Assembly (NCBI GenBank): GCA_905182985.1
Contig: CAJJDN010000067.1
Span: 443,610-507,609, forward strand
From: Paramecium sonneborni
Taxonomy: Eukaryota > Ciliophora > Oligohymenophorea > Peniculida > Parameciidae
Length of the DNA: 64,000 nucleotides
Reading direction: 5' to 3'
The stretch's first letter is position 1. Each line of letters begins with the position of its first letter. The notes under the pieces are model-generated. The model was not told where the DNA came from and made no database searches. It worked only from the letters and a program-made list of their open reading frames with translations. Below, in pieces: positions 11,924-24,244 of the stretch. The position numbers and the translations under genes were made by a program.

Positions 11924-12855
11924 TTTTCGTCTTCAAGTAATCAAGACTTATAGTACATATTCTTTTTATGGAAGAGTTACTTATTTCCTTTCTTCTACAA
12001 ACGATTCTTATTGAATTTATGTGAAATTACTCATTTCTTCAATATTTAATTCTTTAATTAGTTATGCAGAATCTGAAGGTATACTCTGTGTTTAAGATGC
12101 TGATATTATAGCATTAAGTCATTGCAATCATAAAACATTCTGCTATTAATGTATGATCAAAATGAGAGTCATTAGTAAATTAAAGCATGTCCAATATGCA
12201 AACAAACTTTCGATAAAATTATACTCACAGATAATCTACAAACATAATTCAATGATTATTCTATCAATACTCTACTCTCCATAATTATAGTGTAACCATT
12301 CTCATCTAATTATTTTCTAAAAAGATTCAAAAGATGTATTCTTTACAGATTCTTAATTCATCAAAAATAAAATTGAGAGCTTAAAAAATTTTAAATGTCC
12401 ATTTACAGATTGTCAATATGATTAATATATTAACAACTTTAATCTATTAAAATTACACTTAAAAGTAGAACATTAGCCCTTCTATTGGTAATTTATTCAA
12501 TTTTATATTCTTAGTGATGTATGTGATGAACAAAAAACATGTTTTTTAACCGAATAATAATTATACACAGAATATTAAGTTAGACATCATATTAATTATG
12601 GGGATATTGATGAAGATTCAAATATTATATTTAAGCATCCCTATTGTAAATTTTGCAAAAATATCTTTACAATGAAGACAAGTTTAAATAGCATTTAAAT
12701 CTTGTTCATATTAATTGTAGTTTATGTGAAGATAAAAAATTCACTTTTTATAAAGATCATTGAAGTTAGGAAAAATATCTTAAATTATCACATTATTTAT
12801 GTGAAGTAACAGAATATAAATAAATTTTGGTTGTTTTTAAAACATTTGGAGAATT
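11709..12855. repeat. direct repeat copy 2 (1147 bp), probable contig-end overlap
   Basis: Second copy of 10561-11707, continuing directly into unique sequence at 12856. This is the copy to keep when collapsing the locus. Confidence 0.95.
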
Positions 12856-13610
12856 AGATTTACAGAAATAATAAAGTCATTGTAATGATCCAAGAATAAA
12901 AAAAATATCTAATTTAAATATTTAACAATTTGCAGGATTTTAAGAAGATTCAAAATAAAAAAAATAACTCAATGATAAAGAAGGAGAAGATTTTACAGAT
13001 TAATTCATTTCACTTGAAAAAACCAAATTAAGAGCTGTAATGTAAATTGATGAACACAAAGATAAAACTATTGATTTTAGAGATTACATTTATATGCAAA
13101 TCATAAATCAGTTCCATTCTATCTCTATGTTAATTTAAGCATGAAGATTTTGAGAGGTGAATAAATTCACAAAGAAAAAAAAGATTTAAATGAATGCATT
13201 TACTAAGAATTTTTTAGAATAATAGGAAACTTTACAATGTTATTTAAAAACCAGATAATATTGAAGCAAAAAGATAACAATTTTTATCTAAATAACATAA
13301 TTCTCTTAACAAAAATGGTGTAGAAATGAATCCAGCTGATTTTCCTTCATTACGTAATTCTTTTTATAATTCTAATATGAATGTTAAATAAATTGAACCA
13401 AAATAATATTAATAGTAAGAAAAAAAATCTAAATAAAAATAATAACAAGGTTATACAATTGGTAAATGGTAAAATAGTTGAACAGCTATTGAAGATTATA
13501 TATTATTAGAAAAAAAATACAAAAATGAAAGAAGTTGGTTAAATTAAGAAGAAGAATAAAACTATTGTCTAAATTTCAGGAAGATTAAAATGACTAATCT
13601 TGTTTATTGA
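12047..13610 (+). pseudogene. ZNF598/Hel2-like RING and zinc-finger gene, decayed
   Basis: The order matches ZNF598/Hel2, the E3 ligase that marks collided ribosomes: a RING-like start (ALSHCNHKTFCYQC, KMRV, ACPICKQTF), C2H2 fingers (KCPFTDCQYD, LKLHLKVEH, HPYCKFCKNIF, HLNLVHINCSLC), and a C-terminal NPADFPSL box. Damage: the first two RING cysteines appear as Ser in SLIS; a base is missing at AAA 12182-12184 and at TTT 12666-12668; an unexplained frame change lies between; and TGA stops fall in frame at 12761-12763 and 13479-13481. A 33-nt intron candidate lies at 12079-12111. The start codon was not found. Confidence 0.7.
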
Positions 13611-14153
13611 AATATAAAAAGATTTGCTTTGGAGATACTTGTTGTATAAAAATATTATCAATTATTTATAATGTCCTTCAAAATATCTAAACATATTGTG
13701 ATTTTAAGAAGTACAAAATTCATAAGATCTTTAAGATTACTAAAATTTTCAGTATCAGAAAAGGAATTTATTTTTTATTTTCTAATTATTATCAGTTATT
13801 GAAAAACTATTATTTTATTATTATTTATTAGTTCTCGTTGAATTCAATCAAGCATAACTTAAAATAAAGTTTATAATTTTCAAATAATTATTATCTTTCA
13901 AAATTTTAAGTTAATTACCAGTCAAATAAAATAGGTAATAGCAATCTTGTTTGTAATTAAAAAAAGGTTAATTTTTTTATTAATCAAAAATAAAAGAGTG
14001 ATAGTAGACTCATTAGATGGGTATGAATTGATAATGATTAAAAGTTTGCTTATTTATCAATAATATTTCTTTTAAAATAAATTAGCATATAGATTATTTA
14101 GTTATAAATTTAAGTAATTGAATATATGAGATAAAACAAATAATTATTTATAA
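13611..14153. other. intergenic spacer
   Basis: AT-rich spacer. No coding-like frame, RNA gene or repeat recognised. Confidence 0.55.
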
Positions 14154-17100
14154 ATGGATTTCTTATCACCAGATAATGCTTGTGGTTAAAGTCTACTGAT
14201 ACTGGTTGCAAGAGGAAGTGCAATTTTAGCTGAAATTTAGAGACTTTCAGAAAACATTCCAAAAATTATTACTAGCAAAGCTTAGGAATATAAAAAATAT
14301 GAGAAAATTTTATTTGATTTTGAATACTTAAAAAAGATTGATATACTTGAAGATGAGATTTAAAGAAACTAAGTATGATAAAATTAAAATTAGGATATAA
14401 ATGAATTGGATGAAAATTTTAAGAAATCATATTTACCATTAGTAGAAAGATTTTATAGATTATTTGAAAGCATCTATTTGTATTATTCAGATTTGATGGC
14501 ATTTATACAAGAGTTAGAGGAAGCAGTTTTTATGTAATATTCAGTTGAGACTGTATTGTAAGACTCAGAAGGAAAAAGATTGTTTGCGGAATCATTTTAT
14601 TTATATGGATGCATGTTATTATTGATGGATATATTGATTCCTGGAAAGGCAAGAGAGAAATTAATAATATCCTACTATAGATATAAAGGAGGTCAAACAG
14701 CAATTGAATTTATAAATGAAGTCACTAAATTATGTGCAGATACAGGATATTCTAAAACAGGAGCACGTCCTCCATTTTATCCTGAAGAATATATGGCTAG
14801 ATTCTAATTATCAGAGAAGTTAATAACAGAAGTTATTAATGCTATAAAAGATGAAGACATTTATAAATTTACTAGTATTTATCCATCAGCAGATCATAGA
14901 TCAATGGCTTTATCGGTGTAAGGATCAATGTTGTATGTATTGTTGTTTTTCACTCCAACTATTCTAAATAATAAAAAGGTAACAAAAAATAATTAGAATT
15001 TAGGCTAAAATGAGAGAAATTGTTGATAAGCATTTTTATGATTAATGGGTTATATCTTTCTATTTGGGTTACTATGTTGATTTATCTGAATAATGGAATC
15101 CATATCCTGCAGCAAGAGAAGCAATAAAAAATACAGTCACTTTTGAATATATATAAGATTTGGGGGCATTTTATCAATCTAAATTAACAGAATAGATTAA
15201 TAAAGTTTAGGAATTTCTTTATGAAGGATAGATGACATAAGAATTCGTTTTGGATAAGATATCATCTTTAATGAATTGTGTTAGAGAAAGTAATATAGCA
15301 ATTAGATGGATTTTGCTTCATTCTAATACAAATATATAGAAAGCAAGAGAATTATTAAATAAAATTGATAAATCGGAAGTTTTATAATTGCTTTTATAGA
15401 GTTCCAAATTCGAAAATCGATTATTAAAAGCAATCAAAGCTATTATTGATAATAAACAGTAGTATTGGGATGAAGATAAAGTTAAATGCGTTGAGAGAAT
15501 GCAAGAATTATCTGATTACTTTTCTGGAAAGGCTTTAGGAAAGGTGAAAGCAGATGAATCATATATGTAATGGTTTACAGAAATGGGAAACTAAATCTAA
15601 TCTTTAAATTATAGTGATAGTACTCATGCAGGAAGAAAAATACAAAGATTAATTTAAGCATTAGAAGATATTGAATAATATCCTCAAATTTCAACTTCAA
15701 TATAAGTGAAGCATTACTTAAATGAAACAAGGAAAGATTTAACACATATGGTTAAAATAGTTCATATAAAGAGTACTTTGCCTTCACATATTTCATTTAT
15801 AGCAGATTTTAGTTACTCATGGTAATGCTTAAAAGGATATAAAGATTTAATGTAAGCCAAAGTTTAAAGTAATCCTCATTCAGCATTAAGTTTAAAAACT
15901 ACATTTTAGAAATTATCTTCAATTTTAAATACCCCTACTATTCGTATCATTTAAGCTGGAAGTCCAGATTTAAATAGTGTTACTAAATATTATTCTGGAG
16001 AACTAGTAAAATTTGTTAAGGAAGTACTTCAAATTATTCCAATTTAAATTTTTGAGGTACTTTAAGATATCATTACATTAATAACATCAGTTTTAAAACC
16101 ATTACCTTCTAGAATTAATAAGATAGAATTGAAAGATTATGCTTAATATGAAGATAGAACACAAATTGCAAAATTAACTAATTCTATTTCTGTCTTTACC
16201 GAATCAATTTTAACAGTTGATCCATATTTGTTAGGATCTATTGAAGTAAATCCTAGAGATATGCTTGATCAAGGTATTAGAAAGGAATTGATGGCGTTGA
16301 TTCATAAAATTCTTGATTCATAATTAATATTCCCAAAAAAAGATATTTCAGATTTCTAATCTAAATTATCTAAATTGGGTGAAGAAATTAATGGATTTAA
16401 ATTAGCTATGGAATAAATTTAAGATTTTGTTAATGCTTAAGGATTAAAAATGTTTACTGAAGAATTTAATAGATTGATAGAATGTTATACTTCAATGGAA
16501 CTTAAAGGTTTAATTACTGGAAATAAAGAATTCGAAGAGTTGAGTTATGATGAAGATATCCCAATGCCAGATGATAAAAGTAAATAATATGGAGCTATTA
16601 ATTTTATTGGTAGATTATTAAATTAAATCATATCCATAACTAATCCTAGAGAAATAGTATTTGTAGAATCAACACTTGGATTTTATGATAGTAATGGAAG
16701 AGATGTATTGAATCTAAAAACTATTGGATTAATACTAAAATGTATAGGAGTCAGTGGATTAAATGGAATTGATTTACTTATTAGTCAACATTTATCAAAA
16801 ACAGTCAAAGATATTGTCAAAATACTAAAAACAGAATTAACTCAGGAAAATAGAAATATTATTGATACTTTAATTAAATAGGTGAGATTATTTACTAATT
16901 ATGATGAAAATTATGATAAGGTTTATAAATAATTAACTAAATAGTTTAGATCTCTTATATCTAAAATATTATATCCCCTCTAATAAATTGGATAATATAT
17001 TAATTTAAGAAAACTTATTAGTTTGGTTCTTTAAATGAAAGCTAAAGTAGGATCAACTAAATTATTTTTATGTCTAGAAACCCTTAATAATACTATAATA

Positions 17101-17853
17101 AACGATTTCATCAATAGATAGTATGATTCTACCATGGAATCAGATGTTAAAACTCAAATGGAAAACAATTTGCTTTTTGATCTTACAAAATTATTTAATT
17201 ATGTAGGATTATCTGATCCTATTAGAAAAATATATGCATTATGTGAAATGCCTGAGTAAGGATATATAAAATATAATTAGACATACTCCATTAATTTTAG
17301 CTTTGGTGATATTGCATTAATTACCTATAATAGACTTTGATTAAAAACTAAATTGTCTTATAAAGAAAGCAAAAGATAATCAATTATAATATGAACCAAA
17401 TTGTTTATTGATAGGAATAGTAGGATTTTTGAATTAATTCAATTAATTGCATTCATCTTTATTTGTTTCTTATTTAGGGTAAAAGAGTTCTATAATATAT
17501 TTAGATTTTATATAAAATCAACTATATTCTTTATGTTACAATCAAAAGAACTACAGAAATAACCAGAAATTCTTGGGGATTTCTTCATGTTATTGACAGT
17601 AATAGAAGAAATTTTCAGAATTAGAGAAGAAAATTATGAAGTAAAGAGTATAAATTAATTAGAATTTTAAATAATTAATTCCTTTTGGATTATTCAACTA
17701 TTTAAAGAGAGAGATGATAAAATGGTGAAAGAATGGTATAAAAAAAACATAATTATTAAAATAATGAATATTATTTTAATTATAATTGTATTATTTTTTA
17801 AAATTAAATTTTCTGAATAAATCTAAAGAAATGTAAAATAAAGATAACAGTGA
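14154..17853 (+). CDS. WASHC5: WASH complex subunit strumpellin
   Basis: About 1,210 residues aligning along the whole human family member from memory: start [14 protein letters not shown], then [82 protein letters not shown]. Strumpellin is a core scaffold of the WASH complex, which nucleates actin on endosomes. Introns at 14373-14393 (21 nt), 14979-15003 (25) and 17479-17504 (26). One frame break near TTT 17336-17338 (one base too many). The 3' end is uncertain: the in-frame TGA at 17851-17853 lies inside the next gene, and the last 35 residues look like read-through, so the true stop is probably near 17750. Confidence 0.9.
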
Positions 17854-18614
17854 ATAGTATAAACTTTTACTAAAGTTAGTGATCATTTATTTAAATTATT
17901 ACTTATTGGTTCTAGTGGAGTTGGAAAATCGTGTATGTTAATGAGATATGTTGATAATAATTTTACTAATAATTTTTATAATACAATAGGAGTGGATTTT
18001 GTAATTAATTATATAAACTAAATAGAAAATCAAATCAATATTCTTAGAGAATAAAAATATAAAATTGTAAATAGTAAAAATATATTTAATAATTTTAGTG
18101 GGATACAGCAGGACAAGACAGATTCAGAACAATCACATGTAATTATTATCGGTAATGATTATTGTTAAAAAAATTAGAGGAGCTCACGGGATAATTATAG
18201 TTTATGATATAACAGACAGAGAATCATTTGATTCTGTGAAGATGTGGATGTCTGAAATTGATAAGTATTTTTATCGTTTTCAGGGTTTAGATATGCATAA
18301 GATGATGTGATAAGAATGTTAATTGGAAACAAATGTGATATGGAAGATAAAAGGACTGTGTCATATGAAGAAGGTGAAACTTTAGGTAGCAATCTTAATG
18401 AATTAAAGCAAAACAATTAAAATTGTAATTCTTAGAAACTTCAGCTAAATAATCAACTAATATTGAAGAATCATTTTTGACAATTGGCAAAAATATTCTA
18501 GAGAAAAGTTAGAATTCTTTGAAAGCAGATTCTAATTAAAATATAAAAATGGGATAGATAGTATAAACTTAGATAGTAGGTGATAGAAATAAAAAAAGTT
18601 CACAATGTTGTTGA
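17831..18614 (+). CDS. Rab-family small GTPase
   Basis: Seven exons, 211 residues. Introns: 17857-17879, 18001-18025, 18074-18098, 18152-18177, 18265-18290, 18386-18408 (23, 25, 25, 26, 26, 23 nt; the last ends AAG, the rest TAG). Splicing gives a textbook Rab: [18 protein letters not shown] (G1), TIGVDFKIKSI (G2), WDTAGQDRF (G3), [19 protein letters not shown] (G4), ETSAK (G5), and C-terminal CC for geranylgeranylation. It most resembles the Rab1/Rab8 branch. It acts on vesicle membranes as a GTP switch. The start is set by the first intron, which puts SEYDHLF in frame. Confidence 0.95.
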
Positions 18615-18642
18615 AATATAATAATTAAAATTAAACACGATT

Positions 18643-20752
18643 ATGTTTGTAATTCGTTTCTTACCTTTTCTACTTCTCTTCACATGTTCAATAATTGTAG
18701 AAAGGCCTATTACATAAATATCTTGGTGTGGAGCTTCTATTATTTATACAAGAGAAGATGAAACTATACCTTAATTTCAAGGGTTAGAAGAAGAAAAAAC
18801 AATATTCTTCATTACTGAATCTCATCTTATATATTAAAGCAATGGAACAGGTTGGAATTAGATTGAGGGTTTATTTGAAGATATTTAAGTATCTCCTGCA
18901 GATTCACGTGTTATTTATTTATTTGGTTAATAAGGTTAGAAAAGCTATAGAACAAATGATTGTGGTGAAAATTTTGAAGAAATAGACACAGAGGGTTTCT
19001 ATGGATTTAGATTAAATAAAATGAGTTGGAAATGGATGTTAGCATTTAAAAAATAGTAATGTGATCATTTTGACGTGGATTGTAGAGAGCCATATAATAA
19101 TTAATTGTTTTATTCTGAAGATGGAGCAAAGACATGGTTACCATCATTTAAAAATTGTAGAGAAGCATCATGGGATAAAGTTATAGAAGATATTACAGTT
19201 CCAGATGAAAGATCTATTGTATTATTTTCTTATGAGAATTAAACTTAATTGATTTACTCTGATGATTTTACTAATTATCATACTTTAATGATTGGAGCAT
19301 AAGGATATTATTAAACCTCAAAATATTTATTTGTTTTAACATCTTCTAGTAATGGAGGTTATGAATTACATTATGGTCATTCTAAATTAGAAGAATTTTA
19401 AGAAAAATTAGTAGAGTTACCATTGTAAATTTTAAAAGAATATTCATATACAGTTTTAGATACAGAAAATGGTAGAATATACTTATCTGTTTCTCATTAT
19501 TAATAAGAATAATCAATAACTAATGTTTATATTAGTAATTAAATAGGATAAGATTTCTAAATTGTTTTGACAAATAATGTTAGATCAACTTAAGATGGAA
19601 ATTGTGATTTTGAAAAACTGTTAGGATTAACATCAACTTATGTAGCAAATACATATGATTAAAGAGATTAAAAAGATAAATCAACAGTCATTAGTTTTAA
19701 TGGAGGAAAGAAATGGGAATCTATAAAAGCTCCAAAGCATGATTCTGAAGGGAACGTAGTAGAATGTGGAGGAGAATGCTCTTTACATTTTGTGGGAAGG
19801 ACTGAATCTTATAGATAAACAATATATACAGTAGATTAAGCACCTGGTATAGTTTTAGGAGTTGGAAATGTTGGATTATTTATAACATAAGAATAAAATA
19901 CATATATGTCAGCAGATGGAGGATAGAATTGGATTGAAGTAAGAAAAGGATCACATGTATTTGAAATTGCAGATTTTGGTGGAGTTATTGTTATGGCAAA
20001 AGATTATGAACCAACTAATGAAATCATTTATTCTATTGATTATGGTAAAACATGGAAAACTAAAATCATTTATGACGATTTATTTATGGCCCAAAATTTA
20101 GTTACTGAAGCTTCTGGTACAGTTAGATATTTTCTTATTTATGGTAAAACTGATAAAGGAGAAGGCATCATTTTAAAATTGGATTTTAGTGATATCTTTC
20201 AAAGAGATTGTAAATCCAATTTAGATTATGATATATGGAATTCTAAATGTATAGATGGTTCTTAGACTAAATATTATAGGAAAAAAGAAAATTCATAATG
20301 TTTTAATCCTAAATAGATGATTACCAAAAAAATTATTGAACCTTGTCCTTGTAAAAGAGAAGATTGGATTTGTGCTTCAGGATATGCTAGTTAAATAGAA
20401 GGAGGAGATTGTTTACCTATTGTAAATATTTCTGATTACTGTGAACCTGGCAAAACATATTTTAAATCATAAGGATATATTAAATTAACTTCATGTGTAG
20501 GAGGGTATATTTTTGTGTAATTATATTAGTTTAGATTTAGATAAAATAGAAACTTATTGTCCTAAATCTTTTAACTTTTAAGACTTACTTATATATTTAA
20601 TTGTAATTGCATTCCTAGTTTTTCTAATTTTCATTAGCTATGCAGTTATCAAAAAAATTTTGATTGGTGAAAAAAATAAAGTTAAGAATATCAATTAATA
20701 TAATTAAATGGAGTTTTAAGAAGATGATGATGAAGAAGATTAATAATTATGA
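18643..20752 (+). CDS. VPS10/sortilin-family sorting receptor
   Basis: Two exons, 694 residues, with a 25-nt intron at 20505-20529 just before the membrane segment. N-terminal signal peptide (hydrophobic run FLPFLLLF), a ten-bladed VPS10 propeller with Asp-box-like blades (YSEDGAKTW, ISFNGGKKW, MSADGGQNW, YSIDYGKTW), a Cys-rich 10CC-like module (PCPCKREDWIC, GGDCLP, YCEPGKTYF), one transmembrane helix (about residues 630-655) and a short acidic cytosolic tail (EDDDEED). Family role: cargo receptor between Golgi and endosome or lysosome. It lies 28 bp after the Rab stop and 44 bp from the next convergent stop. Confidence 0.94.
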
Positions 20753-20796
20753 GTTTATATGTTATTATCTTAGATATATATATAAATTGATTAATT

Positions 20797-22250
20797 TCAA
20801 TTTAAAATACGAACTTTATCATTATTATTTCTTAAACAAAGCACTGGATAGAGTTCTATGTCATCTTTATCAATATTATCATAAGAAATATTATATTTAA
20901 GATATTACTAAGTTATGCAATTTTTTATGCTAACGAATTTATCATTGTAAAGCAATTCTAATTTTTGGCCAATAACGAAACCAAAATTTTTTTTTTTCCC
21001 ATTCTCATCTTTATTTTCATTTATATATACAATGCCATTTGCACAAAATAAATAAGATTAATGATTTAATTTTTAATAATCTTTTGGATTAAATATATTT
21101 TGTCTTTGTGTAATACCAATACACACATTTAAATCAGAAATGTGGAGAAATTCTATTTCAATAGGTTTATTTTTTGAATTCTTAATAGCAACAAATCTAT
21201 CAATTTTTTTGTTATCATTTTAATTTATATTTATCAAAGCAATTTTTCCATCATTTATAACATCAATATCTTTATTCTTAAAATATTTGGAAAATTTAAT
21301 CTATTATTGCATTTGAGACATTAAACTAACTTATTATGATAATTCTTCACAAAATGTATATAATCCCTTTATTTACCTTTATTAATCTGAGATAATTTAT
21401 TTTAGAGTCTTGAAACACTTAGCAATAGTATGATCCTTTAAATCTTTCCTTTAAATCAATTATTGGCAATTTTCACATTCAATTTCAACAAATTAACATG
21501 ATTATCTATGTTGTATCATAGAAATTCTTTTAAGTTGTTGCTAACAACCAGAACATTTGACAAAAACTTCTAAGCAATCATTTTTATCATGTTTTTCTAC
21601 ATCTTTTAATTTGACATTAGATAAACATAATTAGCATTATTACTAAAAAAAATATTTAATAAATTTGATACAATATTTTCAGGACAGGAATCTATATGAT
21701 TTTACATTAACAAAATGGGAACTTCGGATGAACACTTTGAACATTGAACTTTTCTTTCTAAACATTCATCTTATTCGTGATGTTCTAGTTTTTTTCTTAA
21801 TATCTCTTATGAACACCATTTGCATTATAAAAGTTTAAAAGGACATATATTATCATGTTGATTCTTATCTTTTAAAAGAATATCCATATTGCATCCTTCA
21901 TATTCACATTTCATTTATTTAAACTGACAAGATTTAATATGAAAGAAGTACTCTGAATATTTCAAAATTCCTAAGCATCCATTTTATTTATAACAACAAT
22001 AGACATCAAGATCATTAAGCATATTTTTTAAAATACGCTACCCTTACTTTTCTTTTAGCTTATTACATACAGGACAACTTCGTGCAGATTAGTTCTAACT
22101 CCAAGTTGTTAAACATGTTTAACAAAAATGATTTTCACAACTTTCACAGCACATTGGATCAATGAATATTTCCAAACAAATCATACATTTACAAAGCTCT
22201 TCTATTTAAGGACTTCTGTTAACTAACTAATCAAATCTTAACACTTACAT
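20797..22250 (-). CDS. RING and TRAF-type zinc-finger protein
   Basis: 474 residues, one 29-nt intron at 21643-21671. A C3HC4 RING lies at about residues 20-65 (CKCMICLEIF, CESCENHFCQTC, SCPVC). It is followed by repeated TRAF-type Cys/His fingers (CCYKQNGCLG, KCEYEGCNMDI, CKWCSQEIL, CSKCSSEV, CSGCQQQL), a short coiled coil, and a C-terminal SPRY-like end (FGFVIGQKLELLYND, IELYPVLCLRNNNDKVRI). The likely role is an E3 ubiquitin ligase of the TRAF-like class. An A11 tract on the coding strand reads correctly as it stands. The start is 29 bp from the divergent COMMD start. Confidence 0.88.
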
Positions 22251-22279
22251 AATATTAATTATAATTAATAACAATAATT
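22251..22279. promoter_or_regulatory. 29-bp divergent intergenic region
   Basis: All the DNA between the start codons of the RING-TRAF gene and the COMMD gene. It is pure A/T apart from one C. The shortest of four such shared upstream regions in the window. Confidence 0.4.
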
Positions 22280-22542
22280 ATGAGTGTATAAGAATTCATT
22301 GCAAATAAGAAGATGTTAGATGTAGAATGGAGATTTTCAAGTATACTTTCTTAATTATTTTAGTTGCTACTGCTAACAGTTCTAAAGAAAACTATAGTGA
22401 TTGTTTTTTATAGCTTAAGATTAAAACTATTGATAAAAATATGATTGAAGAAACCACGCATTTTGAATTAACATTAGCATAATTTAATGAGCTATTTACT
22501 GAAATTGAAAAGGTAAAGAATCTAATGAGTTTAATTAAATGA
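22280..22542 (+). CDS. minimal COMM-domain protein
   Basis: 79 residues after removal of a 23-nt intron (22341-22363). Nearly the whole protein is a COMM domain: DVEWRFSIATA, a central CFLQLKIKT strand, and FELTLAQFNELFTEIEKV. Human COMMD6 is similarly reduced to the COMM domain alone. COMMD proteins form the ring of the Commander complex that recycles endosomal cargo together with retriever. Too short to be found by standard-code ORF calling. The COMMD paralogue type cannot be fixed from so short a domain. Confidence 0.85.
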
Positions 22543-22625
22543 ATAATATAATATTATAGAATCCAAATACATTTAATGTATATGCAAAACATAATTAATA
22601 ACAAAATTTATGAGGAATGTCTTCA

Positions 22626-24208
22626 TCAAATTAATCCCATTTCTTCAAGAAGATCTAATATATCCTAAGTCATTCTTGAAACATCATTTAATGCACTTTC
22701 CAATGCTATAATTTCCTTCTGATTCTTAAATTCAGTTACAATAGCTTGCATATATAATTTATAACTGCTATCTTCTTTTTTTCTTACATCATTAAGCATT
22801 TATTTAAGTGTTGGAAATAATAAAAACTTTTATTTACTATGTCCAATATTTGAAGATTTTGCTTGATGCTTACTAGATGTGCTTGAGTTTAGATCAGAAT
22901 GTACATTTTACAATCTTAGAGATAATTCTGAAATTTCTTTTTTTGCATTTTCTCTTTTTATATTCAACTATTCTATTATCTTTTCTAATTCTGATATCTT
23001 TATAATTGATTATGATTCTACCTAATCAATTTTTCTAATTATTATTAAACTTTTACTTTTCTAACATGTTTATTACATTTTGCTACTCGTAAATTGTTAA
23101 TTCCAATTACTAAATTCTGAGTTACTTTTCTTAAATCTCGAATTAATCAACAACCTACTCTTTTATATTTTATTATTATTCTAATACTTCTAATTTTAAT
23201 TTTAAATCTTATAATTCATTATTAGCTTTACTAATTTCATTTATTAACTTAATATTTTATTCTTATAAATGTTATTTACTTGATTACAAATCAGACTGTA
23301 ATTTTAAGATTGTATTTTTATCTCTTGTTCTTTTTTATTCTAACAATTATAATTTACCTTCTCTTTATTCATATTTTGTAGTCTATTATTCTAAATGCAA
23401 TTTTAATTCTCTTATTTCATCTTCTAATCTTTAGCAATCTTTATATTTTTAATCACATTTTATCTTTTCTTACAACACCTTACTTTCTAATTCTTTGGTT
23501 TTTGAATTTACATCAACTTAGAAATTATTTGTTAAGGTAATTTGCAATATTTCAAGTTCTTTATTGTGTTCTAGTTACAATTAATGTATTTGCTATTCCA
23601 ATTATTATATTTTTTAATTATTCTAGTTTTAAAGAGAACTCTTATGTTTCTTTTCTGTTTCAAGTGCTACTGATACATCATCATTCTCTTCCTGTAATCT
23701 TTAAATTTCATCACACATTTTTTCACACTAATTTCTAAGTCTATTTAATTCTTCTTCATGCTAATTGTTTCCTTCTGTTTATATCTAAAAATCCTTATGT
23801 TCTTTTGGTTAAAACTTTAAATAAATTTCTTTATATTACTATTCTATCAATTCTTTCTATTAAACATTACTTTCTAATTAAAATGTTATACAATACCATT
23901 TTTTATTTCAAGTTCTTCTAAGTGGTTTTTTAATTTCCTCATATTATCATCTTATTTTATTCTATCGTTTTCTATGAATTCTAATTACTAAAATACCTTT
24001 AAATTCATACTTATGAATATAAAGTTTATAAATGTTTAATAAATTTCTCTTACTTATTTATTGTCTCTTCCAATTATGTAGAATTCATTTTCCAAATATC
24101 ACTTGAAATTTCGTACTCTCCTCGATTAAAGAATTCTTCAACTGACATTATTTTTTGTATAACTAAAGATTTCTTTTTTTCTTTTTCCTTGTTAAAATAC
24201 TTAAACAT
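22626..24208 (-). CDS. long coiled-coil protein
   Basis: 504 residues with three introns (23988-24010, 23874-23896, 23035-23056; 23, 23, 22 nt). Apart from a short N-terminus (SVEEFFNRGEYEISSDIW) it is Gln/Glu/Lys-rich heptad repeat up to about residue 400. A conserved-looking non-coil tail follows, with LFPTLKQMLNDVRKKEDSSY and TQDILDLLEEMGLI. The architecture suggests a basal-body or cytoskeletal component, but no family is recognised. The start codon is 36 bp from CDT1, its divergent neighbour. Confidence 0.8.
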
Positions 24209-24244
24209 TATATTTTAATTAAATAAATTTAACAATTATTTTAG
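24209..24244. promoter_or_regulatory. 36-bp divergent intergenic region
   Basis: Shared upstream DNA of the coiled-coil gene (minus) and CDT1 (plus). A/T-rich, no motif recognised. Confidence 0.4.

Noticed and set aside
10561..12855. Genuine tandem gene duplication
   Set aside because: The copies are identical and meet at a single N; contig overlap is the simpler reading.
20980..20998. Homopolymer error in the RING-TRAF gene (A11 tract)
   Set aside because: Reading the tract as given leads to a SPRY-like end and an exact codon multiple; adding a base would end the protein early.
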